From Gottfriedia acidiceleris (GTDB taxonomy: Bacteria > Bacillota > Bacilli > Bacillales > Bacillaceae_G): a stretch of 64,000 nt of DNA. The DNA lies in the NCBI RefSeq assembly GCF_023115465.1, contig NZ_CP096034.1, positions 2,604,001-2,668,000 of the forward strand. The letters run 5' to 3'. The position numbers and the translations under genes were made by a program. The notes below the pieces were generated by a model. The model was not told the DNA's origin, made no database searches, and saw nothing but the letters and a program-made list of their open reading frames with translations. Numbering within the stretch: the first letter of the stretch is position 1; each line of letters begins with the position of its first letter. Below, one piece after another: positions 34,871 to 44,358 of this stretch.

Positions 34871-34887
34871 AGAAAAATCCCCTATTC

Positions 34888-36075
34888 TTATACGTTTACA
34901 ACGCTGCAATTTTTTCGTTCATGTACAAAACGAATGATTTCATCGACTTCTTCCTGCGAATCTGCATTAATCGCATAAAATTGATTTCCTTGGAGTTCCG
35001 CAAACGCATCTGGCATGCGCTTTTCAAACTTCACACGGTCGCCAAATTGTTCATAAATAGCATTGGTATCATTGCTATACTCATACGCATCACGCTGTGT
35101 AATACCGACACAATACTGGTTTTTTGCATTTGATTCCTTCAATTCGCCTCCAGTCACAATAGAAGCATATTGAGCAAATAAATCAATGGAGTACGCGAAA
35201 TTGTACATATCAATCGTGTAGCCCCCAGCTAAGCGGTTATTATATTCAAGCGCAACATAGTCGCCATCTTCTAATTTGAAAAACTCAATATGAAAAAAGC
35301 GTTCTTTCATCCCAAAAGCTTTCACAATCGCCTTCCCATAGGTTTCGAGCCTAGGATCAATTTCTTTTTGAATCACATAAGCTAAATCCAACTGACCCTT
35401 AACAAGTTCCAGAGTTGGCACATTATATGTAAAGCTTGTCTGAAAAACAATATTCCCTTTTTGATCGACTAAGCCATCAAATGTACAAAGCACGCCTCCT
35501 TCGACATATGGTTCAATGAAATACACTTGTGCTTCATCCCATACTTCTTCAAAATGGCGGACAGCCTCTTCTGAACATAATTTAAAGGTTGCAGCTGATC
35601 CAACACCATTATCCGGTTTAGCAATAACTGGCAGTCCTAATTCATCAATGGCTTTAGTTAACTCATTTTTAGTTTTAACGACTTTTCCATCTACCACAGG
35701 CACACCTGCTTTTTTAAACAGCTTTTTCATTTCCGATTTATATTTAACTTTTTTCAAGTCACTCGGTTTATTACCATATACATTAAATTGTTCACGCAAC
35801 TGCGCATCAAGTTCTAACCAGTATTCGTTATTAGATTCAATACGCTCAATCGGACCATGTTTATAAAATAAAAATGCGACAGCCCGTTTCACTTCATCTA
35901 GATCTTCTAAATTATTCACTCTATAATATTCTGTTAAAGCGTTTTGAAGTTTGGGACCTAATTGGTCATAAGGCTCTTCGCCAATACCTAATACATTAAC
36001 ACCCGCGGCTTTTAAACGATAAGCAAATGACTGGAAATTCTCTGGATAATATGGAGATATCAAAATATAATTCAT
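34888..36075 (-). CDS. ATP-grasp domain carboxylate-amine ligase
   Basis: 395 residues. An N-terminal preATP-grasp domain (MNYILISPYYPENFQSFAYR) is followed by an ATP-grasp core: KYKSEMKKLFKKAGVPV, the ATP-binding LPVIAKPDNGVGSAATFKL, and the metal-binding HIEFFKLEDGDYVALEYNNRLAGGY with E/N ligands. The ATP-grasp family joins a carboxylate to an amine via acyl-phosphate. It lies between two esterase genes: 17 bp before the start of one and ~95 bp after the other. The substrate is unknown. The layout suggests that one small molecule is built by the ligase and processed by the hydrolases. Confidence 0.85.
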   Translation of the reverse strand: MNYILISPYYPENFQSFAYRLKAAGVNVLGIGEEPYDQLGPKLQNALTEYYRVNNLEDLDEVKRAVAFLFYKHGPIERIESNNEYWLELDAQLREQFNVYGNKPSDLKKVKYKSEMKKLFKKAGVPVVDGKVVKTKNELTKAIDELGLPVIAKPDNGVGSAATFKLCSEEAVRHFEEVWDEAQVYFIEPYVEGGVLCTFDGLVDQKGNIVFQTSFTYNVPTLELVKGQLDLAYVIQKEIDPRLETYGKAIVKAFGMKERFFHIEFFKLEDGDYVALEYNNRLAGGYTIDMYNFAYSIDLFAQYASIVTGGELKESNAKNQYCVGITQRDAYEYSNDTNAIYEQFGDRVKFEKRMPDAFAELQGNQFYAINADSQEEVDEIIRFVHERKNCSVVNV

Positions 36076-36169
36076 AAAAATGCTCCTTTCAAAATATCAA
36101 AAAGTTTATTAATTACACAATTTATTTCAATTTAAAAATTAATGTAAGCTTCTTTTTAAATCAGTTCAT

Positions 36170-37000
36170 TCAAATCCATTTCTCACTTAAGAAACGTAAA
36201 CATTCTGGTAAGTGTTTTGCCCAAGCTTTTTCATCATGTACTTCATCTGCATAAATATTTAAACAAATGCTATCAATTGGAACAGAGCCTTTTATCAATT
36301 GTTTATAATACTTAAGCGAGCAATCGATATATGCCTGCTTCATATTTCCATACATAAATTGTCGATCAGTATCATCGCCTTCTTGAGTACCTACTTGAAT
36401 ATATACTCGTTGTTCAGGGTCCAACTCTTGACTACCAATATAATGATCAAATGCTTTACTTGTAATCCAATTGGCTAAAGAAAAGATACCTAAACCACCA
36501 ATTTGATCTTTATATTCAACACCCATAAAAGCAGAAATATTTCCTCCTAGCGAACTACCAATCACCGCTGTATGATATTTATCAGGTTTAGTTCGATATT
36601 GCTGATCGATAAACGGCTTTACAATTGTCATTACAAAATTAGCAAACTCCGCGCCTTTACCACCTAGCTCATAATCTTCAGGAAGTGGGCTTTCAGTAAT
36701 TTTCCAAGGCGTATATTCATTAATTCGATCTTGTCCACCGTTATCGATTCCAACAACAATCATCCTTGGTAAATCTTGGTTTTGTTTGATTGCCGGAATC
36801 ACTTTCCATGAATACCCGCTATAAGATTCACTACTATAGAAAATATTTTGACCATCATGCATATAGACAACCGGATAATTTTTATCCTTGTCTTCTTCAT
36901 AATTTTTCGGCAATAAAACACGCACGCGACGTTTTTCATTTTTATAAGACATATGTAATTGATGTGTTTCTAGTTTTAAATAAAAATAGGATTGATTCAT
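36170..37000 (-). CDS. Alpha/beta-hydrolase-fold esterase (esterase D/Fes-like)
   Basis: 276 residues. Start of the fold: RRVRVLLPKNYEEDKDKNYP and VVYMHDGQN, the usual oxyanion loop. The nucleophile elbow is GSSLGG (AVIGSSLGGNISAFMGVEY), the acid probably lies in YADEVHDEKAW, and the catalytic His is in the same string. Related to siderophore and carbohydrate esterases. No signal peptide, so cytoplasmic. It is first in the minus-strand cluster with the ATP-grasp ligase and a second esterase. Confidence 0.83.
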   Translation of the reverse strand: MNQSYFYLKLETHQLHMSYKNEKRRVRVLLPKNYEEDKDKNYPVVYMHDGQNIFYSSESYSGYSWKVIPAIKQNQDLPRMIVVGIDNGGQDRINEYTPWKITESPLPEDYELGGKGAEFANFVMTIVKPFIDQQYRTKPDKYHTAVIGSSLGGNISAFMGVEYKDQIGGLGIFSLANWITSKAFDHYIGSQELDPEQRVYIQVGTQEGDDTDRQFMYGNMKQAYIDCSLKYYKQLIKGSVPIDSICLNIYADEVHDEKAWAKHLPECLRFLSEKWI

Positions 37001-37483
37001 TTTAACTTCCTCGCTCCTTTAAACTTACCTTTAGAAAAATCCTACTTATGTTCTTCTAATCAATAAGTGTTCGATAAATATAAATCACACTTGGAAAGGA
37101 ATTCTTCATTAACTTTATTTAATTCGCTGTTCTAATTTTTTTATTTAACTCTAAATCTATTAAAATTAGATGCGAACCTACTGCCTAAACAATTCTTTTC
37201 CGTGCAGTTACCACATCGGTCTGAAAAATCATTTGTAACTAATTCAACGAAAATAGATTAGATTCCTTCTTGAATTATCATGCCAAATAATGAAATAGAG
37301 GATATTTGATAAATGAATATCCTTCATTTCACACTTTGGAAAGCTAGTTTACTTAAGCTATCAACATTTATAAAAGATGAAAAACCAATCTTTAGCAAAC
37401 AAGTATAAATTTCAATTTTACGGTTTATATAAAAAGTTCTAAAATAAGAAGAGATAAGAAATTACATTTGGGGGAAAGAAAAA
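37001..37483. other. Gene-free stretch between divergent units
   Basis: It contains the promoters of the esterase cluster (minus) and the GNAT gene (plus). I see no repeat, hairpin or supported reading frame in it. Confidence 0.35.
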
Positions 37484-37996
37484 ATGATTAGAGAAGCTAC
37501 TCAAAAGGATTTAATGGACATTTTAGAGATTTATAACGATGCCATTCTAAATACAACTGCCGTTTATACATATAAACCACAAACGCATGAAAGCAGACAA
37601 ATTTGGTTTAAACAAAAGAAGGATGGAGGGTTTCCAATACTAGTCTTCGAACTTGATCAAAAAGTCGTTGGATTTGCTACATTCGGTCCTTTTCGAGCTT
37701 GGCCTGCCTATAAATATTCGATTGAGCACTCAGTTTATGTAAATAGTGAATACAGAAAAAAGGGTATTGCAACTTCATTAATGAAAGAATTAATCTCAAT
37801 TGCCAAAGAAAGAGAGTATATGACTTTAATTGCTGGAATTGATTCAGATAATGAAAAAAGTATTGCCATGCACAAAAACTTTGGATTTGTTTATTCAGGC
37901 ACAATTAAAAAGGCAGGTTATAAATTTAATAGATGGCTTGACTTGTCCTTTTATCAATTAGATCTTGATGGACCAAAGAATCCTACAGAAGAATAA
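37484..37996 (+). CDS. GNAT N-acetyltransferase, phosphinothricin acetyltransferase-like
   Basis: 170 residues with the PAT-type pattern: IREATQKDLMDILEIYNDAI, the FGPFRAWPAYKYSIEHSVYV core, acetyl-CoA loop RKKGIATSLM, and the ending NFGFVYSGTIKKAGYKFNRW. Relatives (Bacillus YwnH, bacterial Pat) acetylate phosphinothricin or methionine sulfone/sulfoximine. It has a strong GGGGGAAAG site and its own terminator. Resistance to a glutamine-synthetase inhibitor is a family inference, not shown here. Confidence 0.87.
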   Translation: MIREATQKDLMDILEIYNDAILNTTAVYTYKPQTHESRQIWFKQKKDGGFPILVFELDQKVVGFATFGPFRAWPAYKYSIEHSVYVNSEYRKKGIATSLMKELISIAKEREYMTLIAGIDSDNEKSIAMHKNFGFVYSGTIKKAGYKFNRWLDLSFYQLDLDGPKNPTEE

Positions 37997-38010
37997 ATTA
38001 GTAATCTATT

Positions 38011-38050
38011 AAGGGTATGTTTTGAACAATATTTTTCAAAACATACCCTT
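38011..38050. terminator. Terminator of the GNAT gene, bidirectional
   Basis: A perfect 16-bp stem, half AAGGGTATGTTTTGAA, with T-rich ends. It lies between the convergent GNAT and lipoprotein genes. Confidence 0.85.
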
Positions 38051-38072
38051 TCTTATTCTATCGAAAAACGTT

Positions 38073-38540
38073 CTATTTTACTTCTAAAGCAAAAACATAA
38101 GAGGCATCGCCATTCGATAAATGCTCATCTTTTTTATCCACCCACCATACTCCATATGAATAATAATATACTCCTTTATTAATAGGTGCTGAAAATTGAT
38201 TCTTCACTAATGAAATTTCACTTTCCTTACCATTATTTATTTGAGTTAAGTGGATTTCATTTGGTTTAGGTTTATAATTCATAAAAATTTTAACGTTTTC
38301 GCCAGGTTTTACTTCAATCGGCTTTTCACCTTTTAATAGATCGACCGGTCCAGCTGTATCAGCACATCCCCCTTTTCCTTTCGTAATCCAACAATATGAA
38401 CCTAACTTCGTATCATATGTTTGATTCTCTACTTGAACCATTGTTTTTGGAGGCTTATTTCCTTTCAAACCATTAATTGCTGAACATCCAGTGAAAATGA
38501 GAAAGACAAAAAGTATCGGTGCACCTAACCATTTTGACAT
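38073..38540 (-). CDS. Lipoprotein of unknown family
   Basis: Signal peptide KWLGAPILFVFLIFTGC with a lipobox FTGC. The mature part (~135 residues) has two more cysteines (GSYCWITKGKGGCAD) that could form a disulfide or bind a metal, and the pattern NKGVYYYSYGVWWVDKKDEH. I do not recognise the family beyond similar Bacillus lipoproteins. AGGGAG sits before the ATG at 38540, in preference to a GTG at 38549. It follows the anti-sigma gene by ~70 bp without a visible terminator, so it may be the third gene of the sigma operon. Confidence 0.7.
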   Translation of the reverse strand: MSKWLGAPILFVFLIFTGCSAINGLKGNKPPKTMVQVENQTYDTKLGSYCWITKGKGGCADTAGPVDLLKGEKPIEVKPGENVKIFMNYKPKPNEIHLTQINNGKESEISLVKNQFSAPINKGVYYYSYGVWWVDKKDEHLSNGDASYVFALEVK

Positions 38541-38608
38541 TTTGAACACTCCCTATTTTCAAATTGGACTTTAATATGACTCAAACTTTATTTTAATTAG
38601 TCAATCAA

Positions 38609-39115
38609 TCATTTTTCAGTTTTTAAAAACGTTAAGATTGTTCCGTCCTTTTGTTTTACAATTATGAATTTTGAGTCTTTATTTGTTAAATAAATTTTAT
38701 CGCCAAGCTTTAACATATTAGACGAAAAATTGGCTTTTGGAATGCTATTATTTTTAACCACTTCTTTGACTTCACCAATTTGGTCTTTCAGTATAAATTC
38801 CTTATTATGTAAAATTCCTTCAAACCGATATTGAGCCCCATTTACAATTAGTAGTCCAATACCCGAATCCGCAGAAGTAAATTCTTTTGTATTACCTAGG
38901 TCTTCCTTTAGTGCATTTTTAATAGGTAAATTAATCGTAATGGTAATTGCTAGAAACAAAAGAATCCCACCTGAAACAAACAGTTTTCGAATTCGATTAT
39001 ACCCCCTACTTGAATTGGCTTTATTCCATATTTGCACAAATGTGACGGAATGATGATGTTGATCTAAATTCTTCTGAAGTATGTGTTTAATGTCAGAAAT
39101 AGGATTGTTTTCCAC
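38609..39115 (-). CDS. Probable anti-sigma factor (single-pass membrane protein)
   Basis: 168 residues. A short cytoplasmic N-terminus (MENNPISDIKHILQKNLDQH) is followed by one membrane helix (LFVSGGILLFLAITITI) and an extracytoplasmic domain of ~100 residues. The gene starts with GTG inside the end of the sigma gene (23-bp overlap), with GGGGGAG upstream. This position and topology are typical of anti-sigma factors, though no ZAS-type HxxxCxxC motif is present. The regulatory role is inferred from position. Confidence 0.68.
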   Translation of the reverse strand: MENNPISDIKHILQKNLDQHHHSVTFVQIWNKANSSRGYNRIRKLFVSGGILLFLAITITINLPIKNALKEDLGNTKEFTSADSGIGLLIVNGAQYRFEGILHNKEFILKDQIGEVKEVVKNNSIPKANFSSNMLKLGDKIYLTNKDSKFIIVKQKDGTILTFLKTEK

Positions 39116-39659
39116 CTTTAAGTTCTCCCCCTTTCAGTTTTTCTTCTACTTTAAACAGTTCGTTGTTCGATAAACGATTTCTTAATTTTGTCAACGCGTA
39201 ATTAAGTCTTGATTTACATGTACCGATCGGAATATTTAAAGAGTCAGCTACTTCATCTAATTTAAGTTCTAAATAATAATGAAGAACAATCACTTCCTTA
39301 CTCTTTTGCGGTAATAAGTTTATCTCTTTCCATAGATGATCTTCCATTTCATTTTGTAAAATCGATTGTTCAACATTATTTTCAGTTAGAACATCATACT
39401 GAATGCCGAAAAGTTTCTTAATTTTTTGTTTACGTATCATATTGCGGGTGATATTTACTGTTATTCGATAAATCCAAGGTTCAATTGCTTTTGTTTGATC
39501 AAACAGATGGAATTTTTTTATGATACGAATGTACGTCTCTTGCGTAATATCTTCTGCCATTACTTTTGATTTGGTTAAAAAGTAAGCAGTACGATACACT
39601 AATGACGAGTGGTTATTAAACAATTCTTCTAAACAATCTTTGTCAATTCTTTCAGGCAC
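39093..39659 (-). CDS. ECF sigma factor (sigma-70 family)
   Basis: 188 residues. Region 2 is LVYRTAYFLTKSKVMAEDIT-QETYIRI; region 4 runs LPQKSKEVIVLHYYLELKLD to EVADSLNIPIGTCKSRLNYA with its helix-turn-helix. The middle linker is long and acidic. AAAGGAGG lies seven bases before a GTG at 39659, which is preferred to the longer frame from 39677. Upstream, on the minus strand, GAAC (39723-39720) and a GTAT ~17 bp further could be an autoregulated ECF promoter, but this is weak. Confidence 0.88.
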   Translation of the reverse strand: MPERIDKDCLEELFNNHSSLVYRTAYFLTKSKVMAEDITQETYIRIIKKFHLFDQTKAIEPWIYRITVNITRNMIRKQKIKKLFGIQYDVLTENNVEQSILQNEMEDHLWKEINLLPQKSKEVIVLHYYLELKLDEVADSLNIPIGTCKSRLNYALTKLRNRLSNNELFKVEEKLKGGELKGGKQSYF

Positions 39660-39887
39660 TAGTTTTCCTCCTTTCACGACTTACTCTATTACTCTATATA
39701 CACTTAAAAACAGTTGATAGTTCGGTGTTTTTTAAATTTTTTTTCTCTAGACTTACTTTAATTAAGAATGAGTAAAGAATTGTGTTAACAAAATCTACAA
39801 ATTTCATCAATGCGAGTTTTTAAAATATTTTTTCGATTAGTTATATAGTATGATAAGAATTAACTTAATTAAAGGTAGGTTTTTAGA

Positions 39888-40862
39888 ATGAAGGCAGTTC
39901 AAATTAATGAATCAAAGCATTTATTTATTGACGATTATCAGATGCCTGTTTTAAGTGAGAATGAACTACTTGTTAAAGTTCATGCTACGGCTATTAATCG
40001 AGCTGACTTACTTCAAAAACATGGTAAGTACCCCGTACCTAAAGGCGCATCACCGATTTTAGGTTTAGAGATGGCCGGGATCGTTGAACAAGTTGGGGCT
40101 AATGTTACAAATTGGAAAATTGGAGATCGTGTTTGTAGCTTATTGCCAGGAGGAGGTTATGCGCAGTATGTTTCCATTCCTTCAGATTTGGCAATTTCAA
40201 TTCCAAATCATTTTTCATTCGAAGAGGCAGCGTCTATACCTGAGGTGTTTTTGACAGCTTACTTAAATTTATTTGAATTAGGTAGATTAAAAGAAAATGA
40301 AAAAGTATTAATTCATGCCGGAGCTAGTGGTGTAGGAACAGCTGCAATTCAGCTTGCAAGAGAATTTGGTGCAAGTTCAATCGTTACGGCTGGGAATGAA
40401 ATGAAACTTACAGCCTGTACTGATTTAGGTGCAAATCATGTGATTAACTATAAAAATGAAGATTTTAAAACTGTTGTCGAAAAAGTTACTGATCACGTAG
40501 GTGTAGACGTCATTTTAGATTTTATTGGTGCATCTTATTTCCATCAAAACTTACAATCATTAAATACTAATGGAAGGCTCATTTTGATTGGTACAATGGG
40601 TGGAGTTAAAGTGAACGATGTGAACTTATTACCACTTTTGACAAAGAGAATTTCCATTATCGGGAGTACTTTGCGTTCACAAACACTTGAGCAAAAAATC
40701 TATTTAACAAATCAATTCAAAAAATATGTCTTACCACTTTTTATGAATAAGAAAATAAAACCAATTATCGATACAGTGTATAGTTGGCATGAAGTGAATG
40801 AAGCACATACTCGAATGAAGAACAATTTAAATATCGGAAAAATAGTCTTAAAAATAGATTAA
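39888..40862 (+). CDS. Zinc-independent quinone oxidoreductase (MDR superfamily, PIG3-like)
   Basis: 324 residues. An N-terminal GroES-like domain (AINRADLLQKHGKYPVPKGA, LGLEMAGIVEQVG) precedes a Rossmann domain with the NADPH loop VLIHAGASGVGTAAIQLA. The zinc-binding cysteines of alcohol dehydrogenases are absent. PIG3-type enzymes reduce quinones with NADPH. It is divergent from the ECF sigma gene and followed by the DUF554 gene 26 bp downstream, probably in one operon. Confidence 0.85.
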   Translation: MKAVQINESKHLFIDDYQMPVLSENELLVKVHATAINRADLLQKHGKYPVPKGASPILGLEMAGIVEQVGANVTNWKIGDRVCSLLPGGGYAQYVSIPSDLAISIPNHFSFEEAASIPEVFLTAYLNLFELGRLKENEKVLIHAGASGVGTAAIQLAREFGASSIVTAGNEMKLTACTDLGANHVINYKNEDFKTVVEKVTDHVGVDVILDFIGASYFHQNLQSLNTNGRLILIGTMGGVKVNDVNLLPLLTKRISIIGSTLRSQTLEQKIYLTNQFKKYVLPLFMNKKIKPIIDTVYSWHEVNEAHTRMKNNLNIGKIVLKID

Positions 40863-40888
40863 TTATATGTAAGTTAAAGGGGATAATC

Positions 40889-41593
40889 ATGGTACTACTC
40901 GGTTCATTTGTTAATGCAACAGCTATTATTTTTGGCTCTTTACTAGGTTTGTTTATTAAAAGGATTCCAGATCGAATGAAAAATCTAGTAACTCAGTCAA
41001 TTTCTCTCGTAATTATAGTTATAGGATTTACTTTAGCTATGAAAACAAATCAAGTTCTGATCGTCGTTTTCAGTTTATCGCTAGGTGCGGTTGTAGGAGA
41101 ATGGTTAGATATCGAAAGTAAATTAGATAAATTAGGACTATTTATCGAAAGTAAATTTCAGTCTAAAAGCGAAGGCTCTATTTCTAAAGGATTTGTCACA
41201 TCGACTTTGTTATTCTGTGTTGGCGCGATGGCTATACTCGGTGCACTTGATAGCGGGCTCCGTCATAATCATGAAATATTATATACAAAATCAATGATGG
41301 ATGGATTTTTATCAATCATTTTAACTTCGACTCTCGGCATTGGCGTGTTATTCTCCGCTGTCCCAGTTTTAATCTATCAAGGATTCATTGCCATTTTTGC
41401 CTCATTTGTACCGAATCTAGTAACACAGCATTTATTAAATTCAATTATTGCTGAAATCTCAGGTACAGGAGGAATTTTATTAATTGCTCTTGGTTTGAAT
41501 TCACTAGGTTTAGTAAAAATAAAAATTGGAAATATGTTACCTTCTATTTTATTTGCACTTATTATTGTTTGTTTCATTCAGTTTTTCAAATAA
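40889..41593 (+). CDS. DUF554 family membrane protein
   Basis: 234 residues with about six helices. Family features: LLGSFVNATAIIFGSLLG at the start, SLGAVVGEWLDIESKLDKLG, FCVGAMAILGALDSG, and the closing AEISGTGGILLIALGLNSLG. Related to YdfK/YqgA; function unknown. AAAGGGG precedes the ATG. Probably cotranscribed with the quinone oxidoreductase. Confidence 0.85.
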   Translation: MVLLGSFVNATAIIFGSLLGLFIKRIPDRMKNLVTQSISLVIIVIGFTLAMKTNQVLIVVFSLSLGAVVGEWLDIESKLDKLGLFIESKFQSKSEGSISKGFVTSTLLFCVGAMAILGALDSGLRHNHEILYTKSMMDGFLSIILTSTLGIGVLFSAVPVLIYQGFIAIFASFVPNLVTQHLLNSIIAEISGTGGILLIALGLNSLGLVKIKIGNMLPSILFALIIVCFIQFFK

Positions 41594-41601
41594 GATTACT
41601 A

Positions 41602-41630
41602 AAATGAGCCCCGAAAAGGGCTCATTATTT
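41602..41630. terminator. Bidirectional terminator
   Basis: ATGAGCCC-CGAAAA-GGGCTCAT with T/A-rich flanks lies between two convergent genes. Confidence 0.88.
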
Positions 41631-41634
41631 TAAA

Positions 41635-42333
41635 TTAATGGAGTTTCCTTCTAAAATAACCTTTGTCTTTATGATATAAGATTAACGCTACTATTAATAC
41701 TCCTGCAGCAATCCAAACAGCCTGATTCCCAATATATTTTGTGGAAATACTTCCAAACAATGCGCCAAATGAAAAGGAAAGGATAATAACCAAAAACTCT
41801 TTAAATTTTGTTTTTGCTTCTTTGTCTTGATTTATAAAAGCTGTATATGCTGCCTGTGAAGCAATTCTAATATTACCGGTTGTCATAGTTGAATTGTATG
41901 TCCATTTGTCTAAATGAGTGAAGGTTGAAATTTGTAATGATGAGACAAAGGAGATGCAAACAGTTACAACTATATTAGGTACACTACTAGGTAATAATCC
42001 TACAATCATTAATACACTAAATTCTAATAAGAGAATTGAACGTCTATAACTGTATAATAGTTCTCTTAATCGTGGGTGTTTAACGGATTCAGCAACCAAC
42101 ACTCCAAGAATAAAGGCTATAATAGGTAGAATATAATCCACAGAGTTTTTCCAATTTCCAAATGATAGATTTATTGCTAAAAGAACAAGATTTCCCGTTT
42201 GTGCATTGGCAAATACACCGTCTCTGCTTATAAAAGTATACCCATCTAAAAAACCGCCTACTAACGCTAACATTAAACCAAGATAGACTGAATTTGATGA
42301 TAATGATGGAATTATTTTTTGTTTAGATTTCAA
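41635..42333 (-). CDS. YoaK family (DUF1275) membrane protein
   Basis: 232 residues with about six membrane helices. DUF1275 marks: VGGFLDGYTFISRDGVFANA, QTGNLVLLAI, and TGNIRIASQAAYTAF. Function unknown. The frame extends to 42381, but TAGGAG inside the extension sits about seven bases before a TTG at 42333, giving the usual start (MKSKQKIIPSLSS...). Confidence 0.83.
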   Translation of the reverse strand: MKSKQKIIPSLSSNSVYLGLMLALVGGFLDGYTFISRDGVFANAQTGNLVLLAINLSFGNWKNSVDYILPIIAFILGVLVAESVKHPRLRELLYSYRRSILLLEFSVLMIVGLLPSSVPNIVVTVCISFVSSLQISTFTHLDKWTYNSTMTTGNIRIASQAAYTAFINQDKEAKTKFKEFLVIILSFSFGALFGSISTKYIGNQAVWIAAGVLIVALILYHKDKGYFRRKLH

Positions 42334-42584
42334 ACTAGTTCTCCTACTTCTATTACTAAACTTAGCACAATCATAACACACTTATTATGTAAATAAATGT
42401 GAACAATAATCCAACAATCACATAAAAAATAATCAATTTTTCACTTGGGATAATTGCTATTTTTTAAGTGGCTACCCTGAAAATTAACCATAAAAAAGAG
42501 TTTATGTCTCACTTCCATAGTAGTTACAAAAGGATATAAAAAACCTATCCAAATGGATAGGTTCAAAATTAAATTATTACTAAT

Positions 42585-44207
42585 TTATTTCAAGTACTTA
42601 CTTTCCACATAACCTAAATTCCCATCAACATTCACATAATTCCATCCAGTAAATTTCTGAAGTACAATGACCTGCTTGTTTTTACTAATAACTTTTATTG
42701 AACGAGACGATGTACTTTTCGTTAATTTTAATGGAATTTCAGCAGTAGTAGTTTTTTTCTGATTAATACCGCTTGTAATCTTTACATCTGACTTCTTCAC
42801 ATAATATACATTTGCTCCGTTGGCAATCTTTACATAAGTTTTATCTTCACGAATTACTATAAAACGCATATTTTTAGGTGCTTTTTTTACATACTTCTTT
42901 AAATATTTGTCACTATAAAGGACTGCTCCACTTGTTTTGGTTATATCTAAAAACTTTGGTGATATTAAACGGTAGTTATTTTCAATATAGTTAAAAGATC
43001 CATATATTGTTTTTGATTTCACTTGAGTTTTAACGGGTTCATTAACAAATCCGCTTAATGCAACCTCATATTTTACATTTTCTTTCTCACCGATTGGAGT
43101 GATCGTATTTGTTTCTGGATTTTTTATTGGAAACTTCACAACCTGAGTAATTGTTGTAGTTGGTATCTTATTAAATGTAAAATCTGAATATCCTTTGTTA
43201 CTTCTTAGATAGCCCCAACTTGTACCTGCCGGAATTTCAAGTGTAATTGAAAATCCACCTTCTACTTGCTGTACAGATTTTATTCTAGGGCTTGTAAAAA
43301 AAATAGGACTGCTTTGTTTGATTTCAAAAAAAGCTCCAGGAAGATTTTCTGGATCCCCTGATTGCCAATTTGGTACGCTTGAAAAATCACGATTTCCATA
43401 TGTGTCGTATGACATTATATTCAATGTTTCTGGTCCTTTTGTAAGGTTGTAAAAATTCTGGAGGTACATATAAGTTCCGTCTAGATTAAACTCATCTTTT
43501 GTAATTACCTTCAAAAGATTTGGTATTGTTTTTATACCACCGCTATAGATCTCCATTTTTTCAAAATCAGGGTCATTTGGACGCTTGACTGTTAAGTAAG
43601 CATAATCCCCCTTTTCATTAACTTTAATGAGTTCAGCGTGTCCGGGAGGCGTATGATCAATAATAAAACTTTTACTTACTTCTTCACCATTATCATCTCT
43701 TACAACTAAAGTATACAATCCATCTTCATTAATTGAATCATTTGTGAAAACTTGCTTAGCTACACCATCTTTAAATAATAAACCGTTTCCATCAAAATTT
43801 AGTTCAGAAGGGTTAACTGTTGATTCTAATGTTATTGTTGGTGGCGTAGTGTCTTTTACTGTTGAAATGTCAGTATTATAGATTAGACTTCTTCCATCTG
43901 CAGTTATTTCATAAATTTTATAGTTATAAGTTGTATTAGAATCTAAGCGTCTGTCATCCACTTTAAAAGACACTCCATAATCTATTGTAGCAATTACTTC
44001 ATTATCACGTTGCAATTCATAACTTAATCCTTCTTGATTAGGTTTCTCTAGCCAATTAAAAGAAATATCATGTTCGGTTTTTGTAAACTCGATATTATCC
44101 GTAGATGTTGCATAAACTTCTTTTGGAAGATATAAACCAAATAATCCAACCAAAAAACAAACAAGAATGAGGAAGGTTGTCCTCAATTTTATATTTAAAC
44201 TCAACAA
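42585..44207 (-). CDS. Secreted protein with fibronectin-like and SH3-like domains
   Basis: 540 residues. The signal peptide (LRTTFLILVCFLVGLFGLYL) ends near VYATS. Residues ~35-115 look like a fibronectin type III module (EKPNQEGLSYELQRDNEVIA). Middle residues are beta-rich, with a triple-proline-like TPPTITLESTVN repeat linker. From ~415, two SH3-like modules follow, the last ending KFTGWNYVNVDGNLGYVESK-YLK. SH3 modules of this type bind cell wall. No catalytic domain is visible. The start is a TTG with AGGGAGG seven bases upstream. It is monocistronic. Confidence 0.75.
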   Translation of the reverse strand: MLSLNIKLRTTFLILVCFLVGLFGLYLPKEVYATSTDNIEFTKTEHDISFNWLEKPNQEGLSYELQRDNEVIATIDYGVSFKVDDRRLDSNTTYNYKIYEITADGRSLIYNTDISTVKDTTPPTITLESTVNPSELNFDGNGLLFKDGVAKQVFTNDSINEDGLYTLVVRDDNGEEVSKSFIIDHTPPGHAELIKVNEKGDYAYLTVKRPNDPDFEKMEIYSGGIKTIPNLLKVITKDEFNLDGTYMYLQNFYNLTKGPETLNIMSYDTYGNRDFSSVPNWQSGDPENLPGAFFEIKQSSPIFFTSPRIKSVQQVEGGFSITLEIPAGTSWGYLRSNKGYSDFTFNKIPTTTITQVVKFPIKNPETNTITPIGEKENVKYEVALSGFVNEPVKTQVKSKTIYGSFNYIENNYRLISPKFLDITKTSGAVLYSDKYLKKYVKKAPKNMRFIVIREDKTYVKIANGANVYYVKKSDVKITSGINQKKTTTAEIPLKLTKSTSSRSIKVISKNKQVIVLQKFTGWNYVNVDGNLGYVESKYLK

Positions 44208-44307
44208 AATAAATCCTCCCTATATTAAAACAAATAGAATACCAAAATTTATTTTAATAGAAAGATTCTCTTGGATATAGAGGAAAAAATTGGAACACTT
44301 TTTGCAT

Positions 44308-44358
44308 AAAAAAGCTGATTTCTAATTATTTTATTATTTTATAGAAAATCAGCTTTTT
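44308..44358 (-). terminator. Hairpin terminator in a remnant region
   Basis: AAAAAGCTGATTT / AAATCAGCTTTTT with an AT-rich loop. T runs are present on both strands. It lies between the SH3-like gene and a decayed gene. Confidence 0.65.

Noticed and set aside
34911-35133. Plus-strand frames opposite the ATP-grasp gene
   Set aside because: They are shadows of the minus-strand coding sequence, without start signals or family features.
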